Assembly (NCBI GenBank): GCA_900708905.1
Contig: CAADRB010000042.1
Location: 401,957 to 465,956 of the forward strand
Reading direction: 5' to 3'
Origin: Hymenolepis diminuta
Taxonomy: Eukaryota > Platyhelminthes > Cestoda > Cyclophyllidea > Hymenolepididae
DNA length: 64,000 nucleotides
In this document: positions 36,501-48,300 of the stretch, in pieces
Numbering within the stretch: the first letter of the stretch is position 1
Layout of the letters: every line of letters starts with the position of its first letter
The notes under the pieces: model-generated
The model's database searches: none
The model's input: only the letters and a program-made list of their open reading frames with translations
What the model was told of the DNA's origin: nothing
Program-made: the position numbers and the translations under genes

Positions 36501-37287
36501 TATATTATTGTGTTAAAATAATAATTGCTTGCCTCATTTAATTTTGGATGCAACGAGACACAAGTAAATCAAGGCGATCAATGCGAAGCTAAATCAGCCG
36601 GTCAATAAGGTTTGAATACCCCGGGTGTAGTCTCACTCATGAACTTAGGAGTAACTGAAATTTGAATATTAGGATATTACAAAGTAAATTAGACTCCTTA
36701 CATGGACAACTCAAGGCTTATATAATTCAAACTGTTGACTTCATTATCTCATTCTAATTGACTCACTATCCCGTTTCATTACCTAAACGGACCTGTTAGC
36801 TGTTCACCGTATTCAGCTCCTTTCTAATAATTAAAACTTGCAAAAGCTGTTTGTACTGCCATGAACATAATTATTAATATATTGGCAATCAATTTCTGCT
36901 CAATTCAAATTTAGAAGAATATAAACCTTATTTATTAAAAAAGGCAAGAGTTTTGAGTGACCTATGCTAAGCCCAGTAATGTATAAAATACCTTAAGAAA
37001 TTAATTATTCTTTGTCTAGAGAAGTGAATATAACAAAGCGCCAGGACCAATTTCTCAATTGGAAAATTGGCTCTGAGCACAGCTAACTGGAATTGAGTGA
37101 GATAGACTGAGAAGCTTGAAGTATGTAATGGTTTCATTGTGCAATGAATTATATCTATTCGGTAAAAAATTATGTAAAACCCCTTTGATGCTCTGACTCA
37201 TATTTTCTACTTCCATTAATATACTCCCCTATTCTTACTACTCTACTGCCCTATTTAAAGTCAGGGACTTTTACTATTTGAATAGAA
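33561..37287. other. Intergenic stretch
   Basis: No exon or repeat assigned. Open frames at 33874-34176, 34377-34595 and 35250-35495 have no recognisable domains. Confidence 0.4.
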
Positions 37288-40200
37288 TTGCAAACGAAAC
37301 TTGCATTTCTGACCTTCTTAATTAACATTTGTCATAGTTTTAAACGAGCTTTCCTCTTATTTATTTGCGCCTGGATTTTATTATTGGGTGTATTGTCTGC
37401 AAGTGACTTGCAAAACGGATTCCTTGAGCTACCCGAAGATAATGGAAGTCTGTGTTTAAAAAGGAGATTGGTTACAGGGTAAACATAGTTGCTTTGGCTT
37501 AACAGAGCAAACGAGTACACTGTCTAATGTTTGAAAATAACCTTAAAGAAAGGATCTTCAGCTGGACCCGGGGAGCATAGATGATATGAAGTAGCTAAAT
37601 GAGTAGATTAAGCATAGGTTAAAGCCGAAGCTCCATTTCAGCATTTTTAATGATATTGTTTCAGTACGAATAATAGGAATTGCCTGTTAAAGATTCACAT
37701 GTTAAAATCGAGCTAAATAATCCTACAAGTCTTGGATCTCCAACAGTGACAAAAAGTTATCAAAAAACTGACATATCTAAGTTTGATAACCCTGCTGTAG
37801 GTTCCGTTACTTGTTACCCTGTCAATCGGTAGATTATGACTGTTAAGTTTTATTAAATTGAACCCCGAAATGAGCGTCTTTTTATGACTTGTTCACAACT
37901 GACGAGGTATACTAGAAATATCAAATAAGTTTGCTTGTGATGGTACTTCAATCGGGCTTACAGGTATCTGATAAGATTTTGAGAAGGCAACATACCCTAA
38001 TGGTTATGATGACTATCGTGGCCGAAAACCTATCAAGTCGATTTTTCTTTTTAATCTATGATGCCACCCATTTAAGAGAGTAAACTTAGAAATAACGCAT
38101 GAGTATTCGCTTCTACATTGCCGAAAATATCATTGCATTGGGAATTTAATGAAGTTCTCCTTCTAGCTGTTTCACTTTGTATAATATAGAATGATTCTCA
38201 ATTATAAACTTGATTTTTAAACCCATGACGAGGAAGTATCAATTATCGATATGAATATAAAACTTTCAGCTTTATGAAAATTGTTGGCTTACTATGGCAA
38301 ACAATTGCAAGTGATAAGAAAATACCAATTCACACCCTCAGATTTGACCTGAGTATTAAAGCAGATTTAAACAATTTTCATTTCGAACGGAGCATTGTTA
38401 AATATCTCTAGCCAAAATGGACTTCATGACAAGTATAACATGTAGAAATCTCTGGTTTCAAAACCAAAAACCTCCATTTTCCCTTTTCCATCCCTTTAGA
38501 AATTTGATATTGAAAGAAATACATCCGATCCCCAAATCGTATCTTTGTTACAACCTTTTAACTATTTGGACTCAATAAAACAAAGAGGCCTTCATTCCAA
38601 GTTTACATATTCGTTTGTCAACAAGTATTATGCATATCGACTTTATAAATAAACGAAAAATTATAGTTTTTGTTACTTTAACCAATGATGTGATAAAAAT
38701 TTTCAATATTTTTCGTCGTGGAATGCGACCAACAATCGGGTACCAATAGAGTCTGATTTGGGATAAAGAGGAAGAGATTTAAAACTGTCGGGATTTTTAT
38801 TTAAAATAAATACAATGAAATTGGTTTTCCAATTAATTCTTTATTTGTTTATCTGATTTTCTCACAATGATTGCGATTACCACGTCAAGTTCAAATGAAG
38901 CAGATGTTTTCAACGAAAAAGTAATTACGCCAACATGAACATTATGGTAATTTGAACGATAAGAGTGGTTAAAAGTACTCTGCTTGAAATTAATCTTATT
39001 TTTGACCTCAAAAAGAGAAGTAATGGATTGTTTGGAGACCGATAGTTTTAAATCCGCTCTTAACTATTAAGTAAATTAACTGGAAACTTTATTAATTGTA
39101 TTATCGTTCTATATCGGTGGAGCATTCATTATCGTACACGTCTACCGTGTTAGAGGTCGTGGATTCGTTTCCCATTGCACACATCCAGTGAACGGAATGG
39201 CCAACCGCACTAATTAAGTTTGGCTAACATAGAAGGTGAGAGAATCCGAGTGTCTCATCAAGGATGTTTCATGATGACACTGTCTATCCAAGATGAGTGT
39301 TGGAAAATCGTTTCCTTGACAGGTTTGTGATTTATTGTTAATGTCTTCAACGTCCGAGTCATTTGAGTTGAAAGTAAGTTATAAACCAAAAATCGAAATG
39401 GCTTATTTTAATTCCAAATGTCTCCTCTTACCTCAAAAGTTTCATTTTTCTTTTCGCTCTTTTTACCCAGGTTCCCCTATTTTAACTGGTCTATTTCGGC
39501 AATTGATATGAGTATAAGGTTGAGATGCGTACTAACAAATTAACTGAAAAGTAAGAGCCTTAATTAGTAAAGCCTCAATTATTTTGAAGTAATAAATACG
39601 GGAACGATTATAGACTAGCCGAAAAGTACACAAGTAAGACAGAACATTATGGGTTCATAGAAGTGTGTACTTTTATTTTTCTGTTTTCTCTATAATGTTC
39701 GCGGTAAATTTAATGTGAAATCAGTACCTAAACAGCTAAGAGAAGTCAATAATTCAAAACAAAAATATTGCTGCTATTAGAATTTAAATGAGGACTCGTT
39801 AAATAGAGGAACTTCTAAAAATTTTCTGAAATTTTCTATTTGCTCTAGTTCGAGCTAATTTTGAGAAGTCGATCATATTATTATTACCGCAGCATGTAAA
39901 CAAATAGGAATTTTTCATTGTGGGAGAGCAGCTAAAATCGATTTAAAGCACTTTAAAAAATGATGAAGGGCAGAGGAGGGATCGAAATGATTTAAGGGTA
40001 AATTCAAGATATAAAAGAGTTTTACTCCAATTGAAGATGGATTTGAATTGTTCAACATTTGCTTCATGATTGATCCATCAAATTTTATGCTTCGTCTACA
40101 AATTCTTGTTCACGAAATCCAGTACTCGGTTGATCGGTTGATTAAAGAGGATGACCAATCTTACCACTTCAATATATTTTTTCTTCGTTGTCAAGCAGAA

Positions 40201-41196
40201 AATGGAAATATGCCAATAATTAATTTTTTTCTTGAAGATACAAACATTTAATATTTTGTTTTCTTTTCTTTTGTGATTGAAATAACGTTTAGTTATTAAA
40301 TTTTTACCCGAAATAATAAATAATTTTGTACATTGCACAATTTTTCCGAGGCAACCGGATATCTAAATATAAAGTTCCAACATCCTTAAAATTGTCTTCG
40401 CTTCCCACTCTTCTGCTATTTTCAGAATATTTTGGGATTATTAGCTGGAATTACATTACTTTCAAAGACCGACAAAGCTAGATGAAGTTTGTTTTCCTGA
40501 TTTCCATATATTTTGTATTCTTACAAGCCTGCAGAACAGAGAGATGAGACAGTCATATACGTTTAAAACAGGTACACTGGAGACCACCTTGAGTGAACTC
40601 AAACAATAATCATTACTGATTCACAAATAAAAATCCTTGAAATGTTTTTATGTCTATGCAGAATGTTTTATTTTACTAGTGGAAATAGATTAATAATGAG
40701 GATAATTGAAGAACACGTTATGTCTTGTCACTTTTCCCTTTTGTGAAAACAATTAATCATAGCATGCAAAGTTTTAATTCAAACTTACAACCTATTTTCG
40801 TCTGAAAACAAAGTGCTGTCGCTTCACGAAGTATGCAGTCCGCCCATTAATTAAATGACTTGAGGAGATTGTGGAGTGTTTGCATTTCCCTCTCCTCCCT
40901 TTCCCGTACCCCTAACCGGTTCTCAAATCTAGCCCCTAATGGAGCCAGGTGTCCCCAATTCCCATCGCGTGGCCTGCACATCTAGACACAACCATGACTC
41001 ATTTTTCATCCCCAATTTTTGTTATTTTGTCGTTAGGGTGACAAACTTTTGGAGAAGTCCCCTGAAACTCCCTGGTGTAGCATTTTCAAATTCCGGAGAT
41101 TCGGATGTTAGTTACTGGGACAATCTGAATGCAGAGAGATGGGCATTCACATCAAAACAAACTCCTAGAGAACTAATAGAGTCCAGCTCAGGATAA
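37288..41196 (+). CDS. Candidate two-exon gene for a small secreted or membrane-anchored protein
   Basis: Exon 1 (37288-37478) opens with ATG and encodes a basic then strongly hydrophobic segment (AFLLFICAWILLLGVLSAS) typical of a signal peptide or anchor. It ends at a good donor (TTACAGG/GTAAAC) in phase 2. Exon 2 (41037-41196) follows an acceptor with a T-rich tract (ATTTTGTCGTTAG). It has the matching phase and runs 52 codons to TAA, with polar content (SYWDNLNAERWAF). An AATAAA lies at 41224-41229, just downstream. Joined, the model is 351 nt, or 116 aa. A dibasic CLKRR site after the leader would suit a secreted precursor. No family was recognised. The 3.6-kb intron, the one-in-three chance of a phase match and the lack of homology keep this tentative. 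Confidence 0.3.
38690..38780 (-). repeat. tRNA-like repeat family 4, copy B
   Basis: Second copy of the unit at 33470-33560; the B-box region has decayed (GGAATGCGACCAACA on the plus strand). It lies in the putative intron of the candidate secreted-protein gene. Confidence 0.45.
39100..39290 (+). repeat. tRNA-derived SINE-like element, copy 2
   Basis: TATCGGTGGAGCATTCATTA aligns with the A-box side of the element at 21296, and GGTCGTGGATTCGTTTCCC with its B-box side. ACGGAATGGCCAACCGCACT matches the body. Same orientation as copy 1. Confidence 0.6.
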
Positions 41197-44100
41197 AATA
41201 CTTTCCAGCTTTAATTGATCATCAATAAAGAAGTAGGATAGTGAAATATCCCCACATTGTGGAAGATAATTAGCCTTATTCAAAATTGGTTTTCTTATAA
41301 ACATTAAAGATGAGGAAAACGAATATAAGATGAGTTTTTACTTGATTGTCGCTTGTAGTTTCCGAAATTACTAATGCGCCCGTGGACATAAATTTTGAAG
41401 GACAGTTTCTGACGGCCTCTGGTGCATTGATCTAATCATGCACTCCTATAAAGGTTCATCATCAACTTTGTACTCAAACGGCTGGTTTTCGAACTTCATA
41501 GTGTACTGATAACTTGCAGTGTTCTGTTTCATTCAAACATCTGGAGATTTTCACAGAAATGTATTCATTTTTACTAAGTATCCTCCAACTGTTTACCTTA
41601 TATCATATTTGCATTTTTCAATTTCTTAGTTGAGGATCAGAATAATAATCCCACTGTTCATTCTAAGGAAAATTTACTGCTGAATTTGATTCGTGATTTA
41701 CTGCATCTCATTTTTATTTTGGTTTCTGGAAAAAATATGCAAATAGATAACCATAAGCTCCGGTCAGAAATTTTGTTAGAACAAGTACGATCAAAATTTA
41801 TCAAAACTAGTTATAAACAAAAGCGTTACTTCAACAACTGGATTGTTGAATATTTTTAACTAAGAGTTAAAGCAATTTGATTTAAACCAGTCTCTTCCAA
41901 CCGTAATATAAAGCATCGAAAAATACTTTTGCTTAAATATGACCATTTCATATGATTCGAATTTGACATTTAGATATGTAACTGTCAATCATTTATTATT
42001 GGAAGGAGAAAAAAGTGAAATTTTAAGATTTTTCTTGAAAAAGGCAGACTTTCGTTGAGACCTTGTAGTTAATGTTCTATAAAATGTCTTAACGTCGAAA
42101 CTTATATTATTGGTTGTTGACACCATCTTCATAGCCTAATATTGAATCTCTAATAAGGATTAAAATTTAATTATTTACTTATCCATAAATCATAAAAGTG
42201 CTGCCATCTAATTTATTTATGTGTTTTGATGTGTTTCCTTTAAATTAGGCCAATTCAGTTTTGCTTAATTGAAGTCAATCACTGAAAACTTAATTAGACC
42301 AGTCCATAGATCCATTCAAAATGGATTTACAACGCCATCTAATTAGTCCATATTTCTCCCTAAAAGCTCTTTTATTCGGTTGACTTATCCAAAATTAATC
42401 ATTCCCGGTGGCTATGAAGCCTCTAGGCGATTGAGATGGGTTGTGATCTCTTATTTCCATTGACGGGAAATTGGATTTTATATCCATTTTCCATATCAAT
42501 TCAAAAAAGCTAGGAGTTTATCTTATTTCATTCTTTCAGTTAAGGGGAAATTCAATTCATGAAATGATTGGTTAAAGTTCAGATCAAAGAGCCGAGTTGA
42601 ACAGGAAGATGTAAGGTCTTAAATGTTACGCCTGTTAAGAGAAGAGCAGGTTCAGTTTCTGAAAACAAATAGAAGTCTCAAGATCTTCAGGTATGATTAC
42701 TTTCCCTTCCGCAATTTATACTTTATTATTAGATACTTTATGGCGATAATTTCAATAAGAGCTAAGTTTCGAAACACATCAGTTGAGAAATGGCAGGAGA
42801 CACTCGTTTTCGTCGATGAAAGTTTGCAACCAGTTATATTCTAGAATTCAATTCTAATTTGTTTAGAATTTCAAAATTTTAACATATGCTCCTATTCCAT
42901 ATAGTTGGTATGAGTTAAGATTCGCTCTAAAATAATGCTGATCATAAAAGAATGTAATATATACATAGTTTGTTATTTGAAGTAATAGGATTTGAGTTTC
43001 TATAGTGATAATGGTTTCACTTCAAGTTTGGATAAGTTTTACCAGACATTCAGCTTTAAAAGGAAATGAATTCTGAGGATTCTTCGACTGAAGAACTCAT
43101 TATACCATTCTCATGACGAATGAAAAACTTACCATGGATAACATTGTTCTTTATTTATTATTATTCGCATTCATTCTTTTATATTTTCCACGAAGAAAGC
43201 AGGATTTTCCAGGAATCATACTCTTAGTCTAAACTTAACGGAGATCACTAGCCGCCTCAAACGACAAAAATATATCAACGCATTCCCTTTAGTCTGAGTT
43301 GAGAAGCGAACAATTTAAAATTCCGGACCCTATGCACAAATCGTGCTTGATGCATCCTAGTTATGAAAATAGCAGTGCATATTTAGAGTTTTGTTTTTAG
43401 TTTGTTTGTTTCGATATTGAAAACCATTCTCAAAGGGATAAGTATATGAATGTTCGCAGTAAATAAACAATACTCCTACGTTATTCTAGAGCACGATTTT
43501 CTAAAAATGTAACCAACACCAACTACTTTTATTTCCTATTTCTGAATATTTCAAATCTTATAAAATAAGCATTATTCACAATCTCGATTTATTAAGATAA
43601 GTACTAATCTAGCGATAGCTAATGATAGGCATATTCAGTTGTGGAGAAAGCTGAAGTATAATCTTTAAAGACAACAATAGTGACAAAGATATTTAAACTT
43701 CTTATAATTCGAGCTGAGTAATAAAACAGTACTTCAAAATCTCCCCGCTTACATTTTCATTTGTTTATTTCAAAGCCATACTAAGACTCTAGCATTATCA
43801 TATCTCCATCTTCACAAAGCAATGCCTACTATTTTGCCTGTGATCAGGGAAAATGTGACCATGACCTCCAGAATCTTCACAGGTCCATTATAGAAAGTGT
43901 TAACAAATTAACTATGGAAAATATCCGGTTACAAGAAACTAATATTTCATCATCCCCCTTTTCAACCAGAATAATTCCGTGCGATTAGCCATCCACATCT
44001 TTTGGCATGTACTGATGAGCATTGATCTCGTAACCTCGTGAACGTCAATTACTGCGACAATGGCACATATAACAGACCTCGGAATTATGGAAGTCTTGCG

Positions 44101-44514
44101 AATGAATAGTATTGTCAAATTTTTCCCTTCTTGAACGTTTTAACTAATAATTGTGTGTTGATAATAGTTTTTAACCCTCCCTTTTACCGTTTTTCAAAAG
44201 GAAGTCACAAAAAGTTAACAAAATAGCCAAAAACCAGATAAAATATTGTTTCAGCATACAATGTATAAATAAATACAGAACGTTCGATAAATAAGTGTAT
44301 ATGTACAAATGTTAAAGAGGAGAATCCATGTGAATCTCTCTAGGGTGTTGATAAGCTCGTAAGATTATAAATATATGCATATGTACGGCGCGCCAATAGA
44401 CATGTGTGCATATAACTGTGACAAAATAATCTAACAGCCGTTGACACTAATCCGCCAGTCATGATTGAGCAAGATTGGAATGGAGGGAAATAGTTTTGTG
44501 GGGGAAAAAGAGCT
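41197..44514. other. Intergenic stretch, 3' side of the IQSEC-type gene
   Basis: No exons recognised; AT-rich. It should contain the 3' UTR of the minus-strand Arf-GEF at its upper end. Confidence 0.4.
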
Positions 44515-46796
44515 CTAGAAGAATACAGTTCTTGCTGAGGTAGCTGATGGGGTTAAGATATTAGGGGTTATTGGAGCAGACTTGATAAGCCCACAGAAAT
44601 ACTTGACTTCTCCTGACTCCCAGATGGATTCATTCAAGAAATCGATAAATTTCTTCCGCGCTTGTGCAGTAGGGAGATTAATACTGATTAGAACGCTGTT
44701 CTCGTCACAAAGCTGGACTCCAAACTTGTAAACTATAACAAAAGAGTATTGACTATCCGTCTTTTTAGTAATAAGTATAAGCGTTTTTAACGGATACTTA
44801 CATTCGCATTCAAAGTTGAGAATCTTAATATTTTCAAGGGATATAATCTGCCGGACAAGGAAGGGACTGTTTGGAGGAACATCTGTTGAATACTGTCGAT
44901 GACTACCGCCGTCTTGGGGCTTAGCATGCATATGTTGTACAGCTGGAGGTTCTACATATATCTCTACTGAAGTTAGACTGGGACTTCCGACTCGACCAGC
45001 CAACCGATCGAAGGATCTAATTCGATGAGTTCCACCATTGAGCATTTCATCAACTGCATTGTTGCGATACAACCCTATAGGTTTTGTAATGACCAGAAGA
45101 TCATTAAAGATAAAGAGACATCTAATCTGGGAGGAAGGTCGTTGAATAATCGGCTTTCTTGCTGTGAAATCAAAGACTTCAAGGCCGGAGAACCAGGCCA
45201 CAAAACTGCGATGGCGCTGAACAAATCTCTCAGGTTTGAGCGGTCCAGAGAATAGGTCATCCACTCTCCTAAGGCGGTCTGTAGGATCAGGTAAGGTTTT
45301 GAACTCTCTTTCTGCAACCCTGTCATAGATACCTTCTAGGAGAACTGGGGAAATGTCCTTTCCTCCGTCAATACCTTTGTTATTATTGATAAATTCAGTC
45401 TTCGTCATGGGTTTGCCGTGTTTTCGTGCATTCTGATTGTAGAATGTGGTATGTAAAAGCATTATTGAATACGCCAGGACACCAATGGTTTCTGGGTCAT
45501 GGAATTCTTTTGCGACCTTCTCTGCATTTTGTTCAATGTAACAGTTTTTCAGTACAGTGAGAAGGAATTCAATCTTCTGGGATTCACCATCTGGATGAAT
45601 CTGTTGGAGAAGACGCCTTAAAGCGACGTCTAGATCAACTTTATGGAGATTTAGACGCCTGATGAAAGCTTTTGTCACCGAATTCGCAAGCGGATCAGAG
45701 AGCTTTCCAAAGTACTCGCCAATTGCTTGCCTACTCAATCCCTTCTCTGCTAGAAATTCTGCAAGTTCGTTAGGATCTCTGTTTAATATCTTCTGCTCGA
45801 TAAGATACTCAATCCCTAACTGAGGATCCCTAGAAAAATAAGATATTTTCACATTAGATAAGCTTAAGATACTACTCAAAGAGCTTGGAGTTGATCTTAC
45901 TTGTTAAAAAGAGTTTTTCCTGCCATACGAATCCGCTCCGTGGTTCTTGTATCATCAGAGACTAAGGAAGTATCAAGTGACGTAGATGTGATTTCAAAAG
46001 GAGTTTGGGTCTTGTCATCAAAAGCACTGAGTTCTACTACTGTTACCTGACGTCTGACGTCTGTCACATTGGACAGACCGTTCTCAATTCCCGACACCGA
46101 GAAATGATTATTGCTTTTTCGGTCCAGAGATGGTAGATTGCTTGTACTAATCGGTTGGGCACTCTGCGACCGGCTAGGATCAACAATATTAGAAAATCGT
46201 CTCCGTGGATGATGCTTTGGTGGAGACCTGGAATAAAATGAAATGACAAATCGTTATTAAATGTGAAGGCGCGGTAAAATCTCAAGAGACCAACTGTGAT
46301 GTCACTATCCAACTTACTTTACTTCTGTAGCTCTATGTCTTCGAAACCGATTGGTGACCCTTTTGGGTCTATTTGAAATAGCAGAAAATCTTTTAGCAGC
46401 TGAAGCTATGAGCTTCGGCCGTTTCGCTTCAAGAAAAATAACTTCTTCTGCTTCAGCTAAAGGTGCAGCTCTAAGCGGCCCCCGTTTTAGCTCTCTAAGT
46501 TGAATCGCTGGGGTATTAGAAACCATTAGGGGTTTCATAAAAACCTCCGCATTCATTGTGCACATATCCTCCATCGTTACTTCGTCTTCTCCAATCTTCT
46601 TACGGTCTATAGTTTTGCGACGTCGCCAAGTTTGGAATGAAAGCCTAGTTTTAATTGGAGTTTCTGATATTCGATTTTCTGAGGGTATTCCACTCAAACG
46701 CTTGAAAAGTTTATGCATAGGACCGGCGATACTTCGACGGCGTGTGGAATGATTAATTTTTGTACCATCATTCCCTTTCTCAACTTCATCAGACAT
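44515..46796 (-). CDS. IQSEC: Arf guanine-nucleotide exchange factor, IQSEC/BRAG type (Sec7 + PH), four exons
   Basis: Exons 46796-46318, 46227-45901, 45829-44802 and 44732-44515 join to 2052 nt, or 683 aa. Residues 1-265 are basic and Ser/Arg-rich. The Sec7 domain runs from about 265 to 460. It starts FNKDPQLGIEYLIEQ and includes EKGLSRQAIGEYFG. The catalytic glutamate lies in DGESQKIE (about Glu351), and DGGKDISPVLLEGIYDRV follows. A PH domain follows (about 480-660), with CLFIFNDLLVITK near its start and ARKKFIDFLNESI in its C-terminal helix. Human IQSEC proteins share both motifs. They activate Arf6 at membranes and synapses. The second Sec7 motif reads LLHTTFYNQN where most family members have LLNTD. 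The PH domain has a Ser/Pro/His-rich insert. An IQ-like stretch (IQLRELKRG) lies in exon 1 but is not canonical. Start: an in-frame TAA sits two codons before the ATG. The protein is shorter than vertebrate IQSECs. A separate upstream exon set cannot be excluded. Confidence 0.92.
44733..44801 (-). other. 69-nt in-frame intron without stop codons (IQSEC-type gene)
   Basis: The donor GAAT/GTAAGTAT is near consensus and the acceptor ends TTGTTATAG. The 69 nt equal 23 codons and contain no stop in the reading frame, so exons 3 and 4 also read as one continuous ORF. Retention would insert a hydrophobic stretch (TLILITKK) into the PH domain. I treat it as an intron because the spliced product aligns with other IQSEC PH domains and the sites are strong. 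Confidence 0.75.
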
Positions 46797-46859
46797 GATT
46801 TAAGTTCAATTTGAATCAAATGGTTCTCACTAAATAGTATTATCGTGTAGGTAATCACG

Positions 46860-46980
46860 AGCAACCAATCATAATTAGACATGATTGATTAACCAATCAG
46901 AAATGGGCCTGGCTATAGCACGTGAATTCACATTAAACCAATTGCACGTATTGCTTGTCACAAACCCTCAGCCAATCAAA
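46860..46980. promoter_or_regulatory. CCAAT-box cluster and E-box upstream of the IQSEC-type gene
   Basis: Four CCAAT pentamers lie on the plus strand at 46865-46869, 46893-46897, 46938-46942 and 46972-46976, so the minus-strand gene sees them as ATTGG. A CACGTG hexamer sits at 46919-46924 among them. The cluster is 70-180 bp before the ATG at 46796. The density of NF-Y type sites suggests a core promoter. This is inference from motif spacing; no TATA box was called. Confidence 0.5.
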
Positions 46981-47884
46981 ATAGTCACCATCTGAGATTA
47001 TCCCAACTTTGTCCAAAATGCTCGTTTTTTATTTTCTCTTTTATGGGGCTTAGATTCAAATTAATTTTTTAATGTATGACTATATCTCGTATTTTAGATA
47101 CTTTGCACTGAATAAAATTTGATTGTGAAAAATTTTCCTCTTTAAATAGACTCTATGTAAAAAGGGATTTTCGAAGTTGTTGACCCAGTTTTTAGTTATT
47201 TATTGGTGAGCTTTTATTTCTCTATGAAATTTGAGTTACATCTAAGTAAAAAGGTTGTTACTGTAGTTTACCTTGCTGCCTATTAAGCTCTGTAAAGTAA
47301 AAAAATAGGCTATCTCAGATATGCTATTTCAAGATCATATAAATTGCTTAATACGATGTAAAACCATTCTGCTTTCTTAACCTTGGGAAGAAAAAACAAA
47401 CTGAAATGGCAAGAACGACCACCATAACTACACAACCAGTCAATAATCACTGGATATCATTTACAAGAATCGGAAAGTCCTTTACCCATTCAGTAAATAT
47501 TTTACAATCTAAATTCAGAAATCATTTGATGTTACTCTGACCTTATTTTCAAATTATCTCCGATCATCTCTCCTTACCACTTACTTGACAGACTGTTAGC
47601 CAATTTCCCACAATGAGGAATTGTGTTTTTCGTCTTGTTATGAGTTGTAATATCTTTTACATAGCTTCTCAAATTTATGTATTTTCGTGCATACGATTTA
47701 CTGTTACTCTCTATTAACCAAATACTAACTGTCATATTTGAATATAATCATCTGAGAATTAGGTCAGCCTAAGGAGAGAGCGAAAACAATTACAATACAT
47801 ATAGCTCCAGGAACTGTTCTCCCAGAACTTCTCTGTCCTATATTTTCACTTAGCTTTAAATTATTTTTGTTGTACGTCTTGACT

Positions 47885-48300
47885 TGAACGGGCATCGCTC
47901 GATGAGTTAGCTACGTACCACGGCCACCACGACAAATGATTCATGGTAGTCTTTTATGTGTGCGGTCGTCGGGTTAGCAAAGGGTTTTATCCGCTGTCCC
48001 ATTATACTCCCTCCGTCCCGATTTGGTCCGCGTTACAGGAGACGGAAACTAAGATGAATGCATTCGCGCGGGGAGAGTCATAGAGGGACCTATATTAGAC
48101 TTCAGAATGTGTGTGGGTCTACGTCTTCTCTTAGCTGCTCATTCAGCTAACCACCACGAATGATCCTGGCTATTTAAGTGCGCAGTAGGTGGTCCAGCTT
48201 CTAACCTAGCAGTGGACTGGAGTTCTGAGGTCACATCCTAAGGCCAAAGGAGAGGGAGGAGGCAGCCACGTGTATGTGGGAGGTCTAATTAAGCCTCTCT
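47885..48300. repeat. GC-richer stretch with an internal direct repeat
   Basis: CCACCACGACAAATGATTC (from about 47924) and CCACCACGAATGATCCTGG (from about 48150) begin two similar units. Each is followed after about 30-40 bases by GTGCG-GT sequence and a GGTTAGC / AACCTAGC word. The composition differs from the flanks, suggesting a decayed insertion. Confidence 0.4.

Noticed and set aside
42623..42844. 73-aa plus-strand frame with a CAG/GTATGA donor
   Set aside because: No acceptor with matching phase and no domain nearby; chance occurrence is likely.
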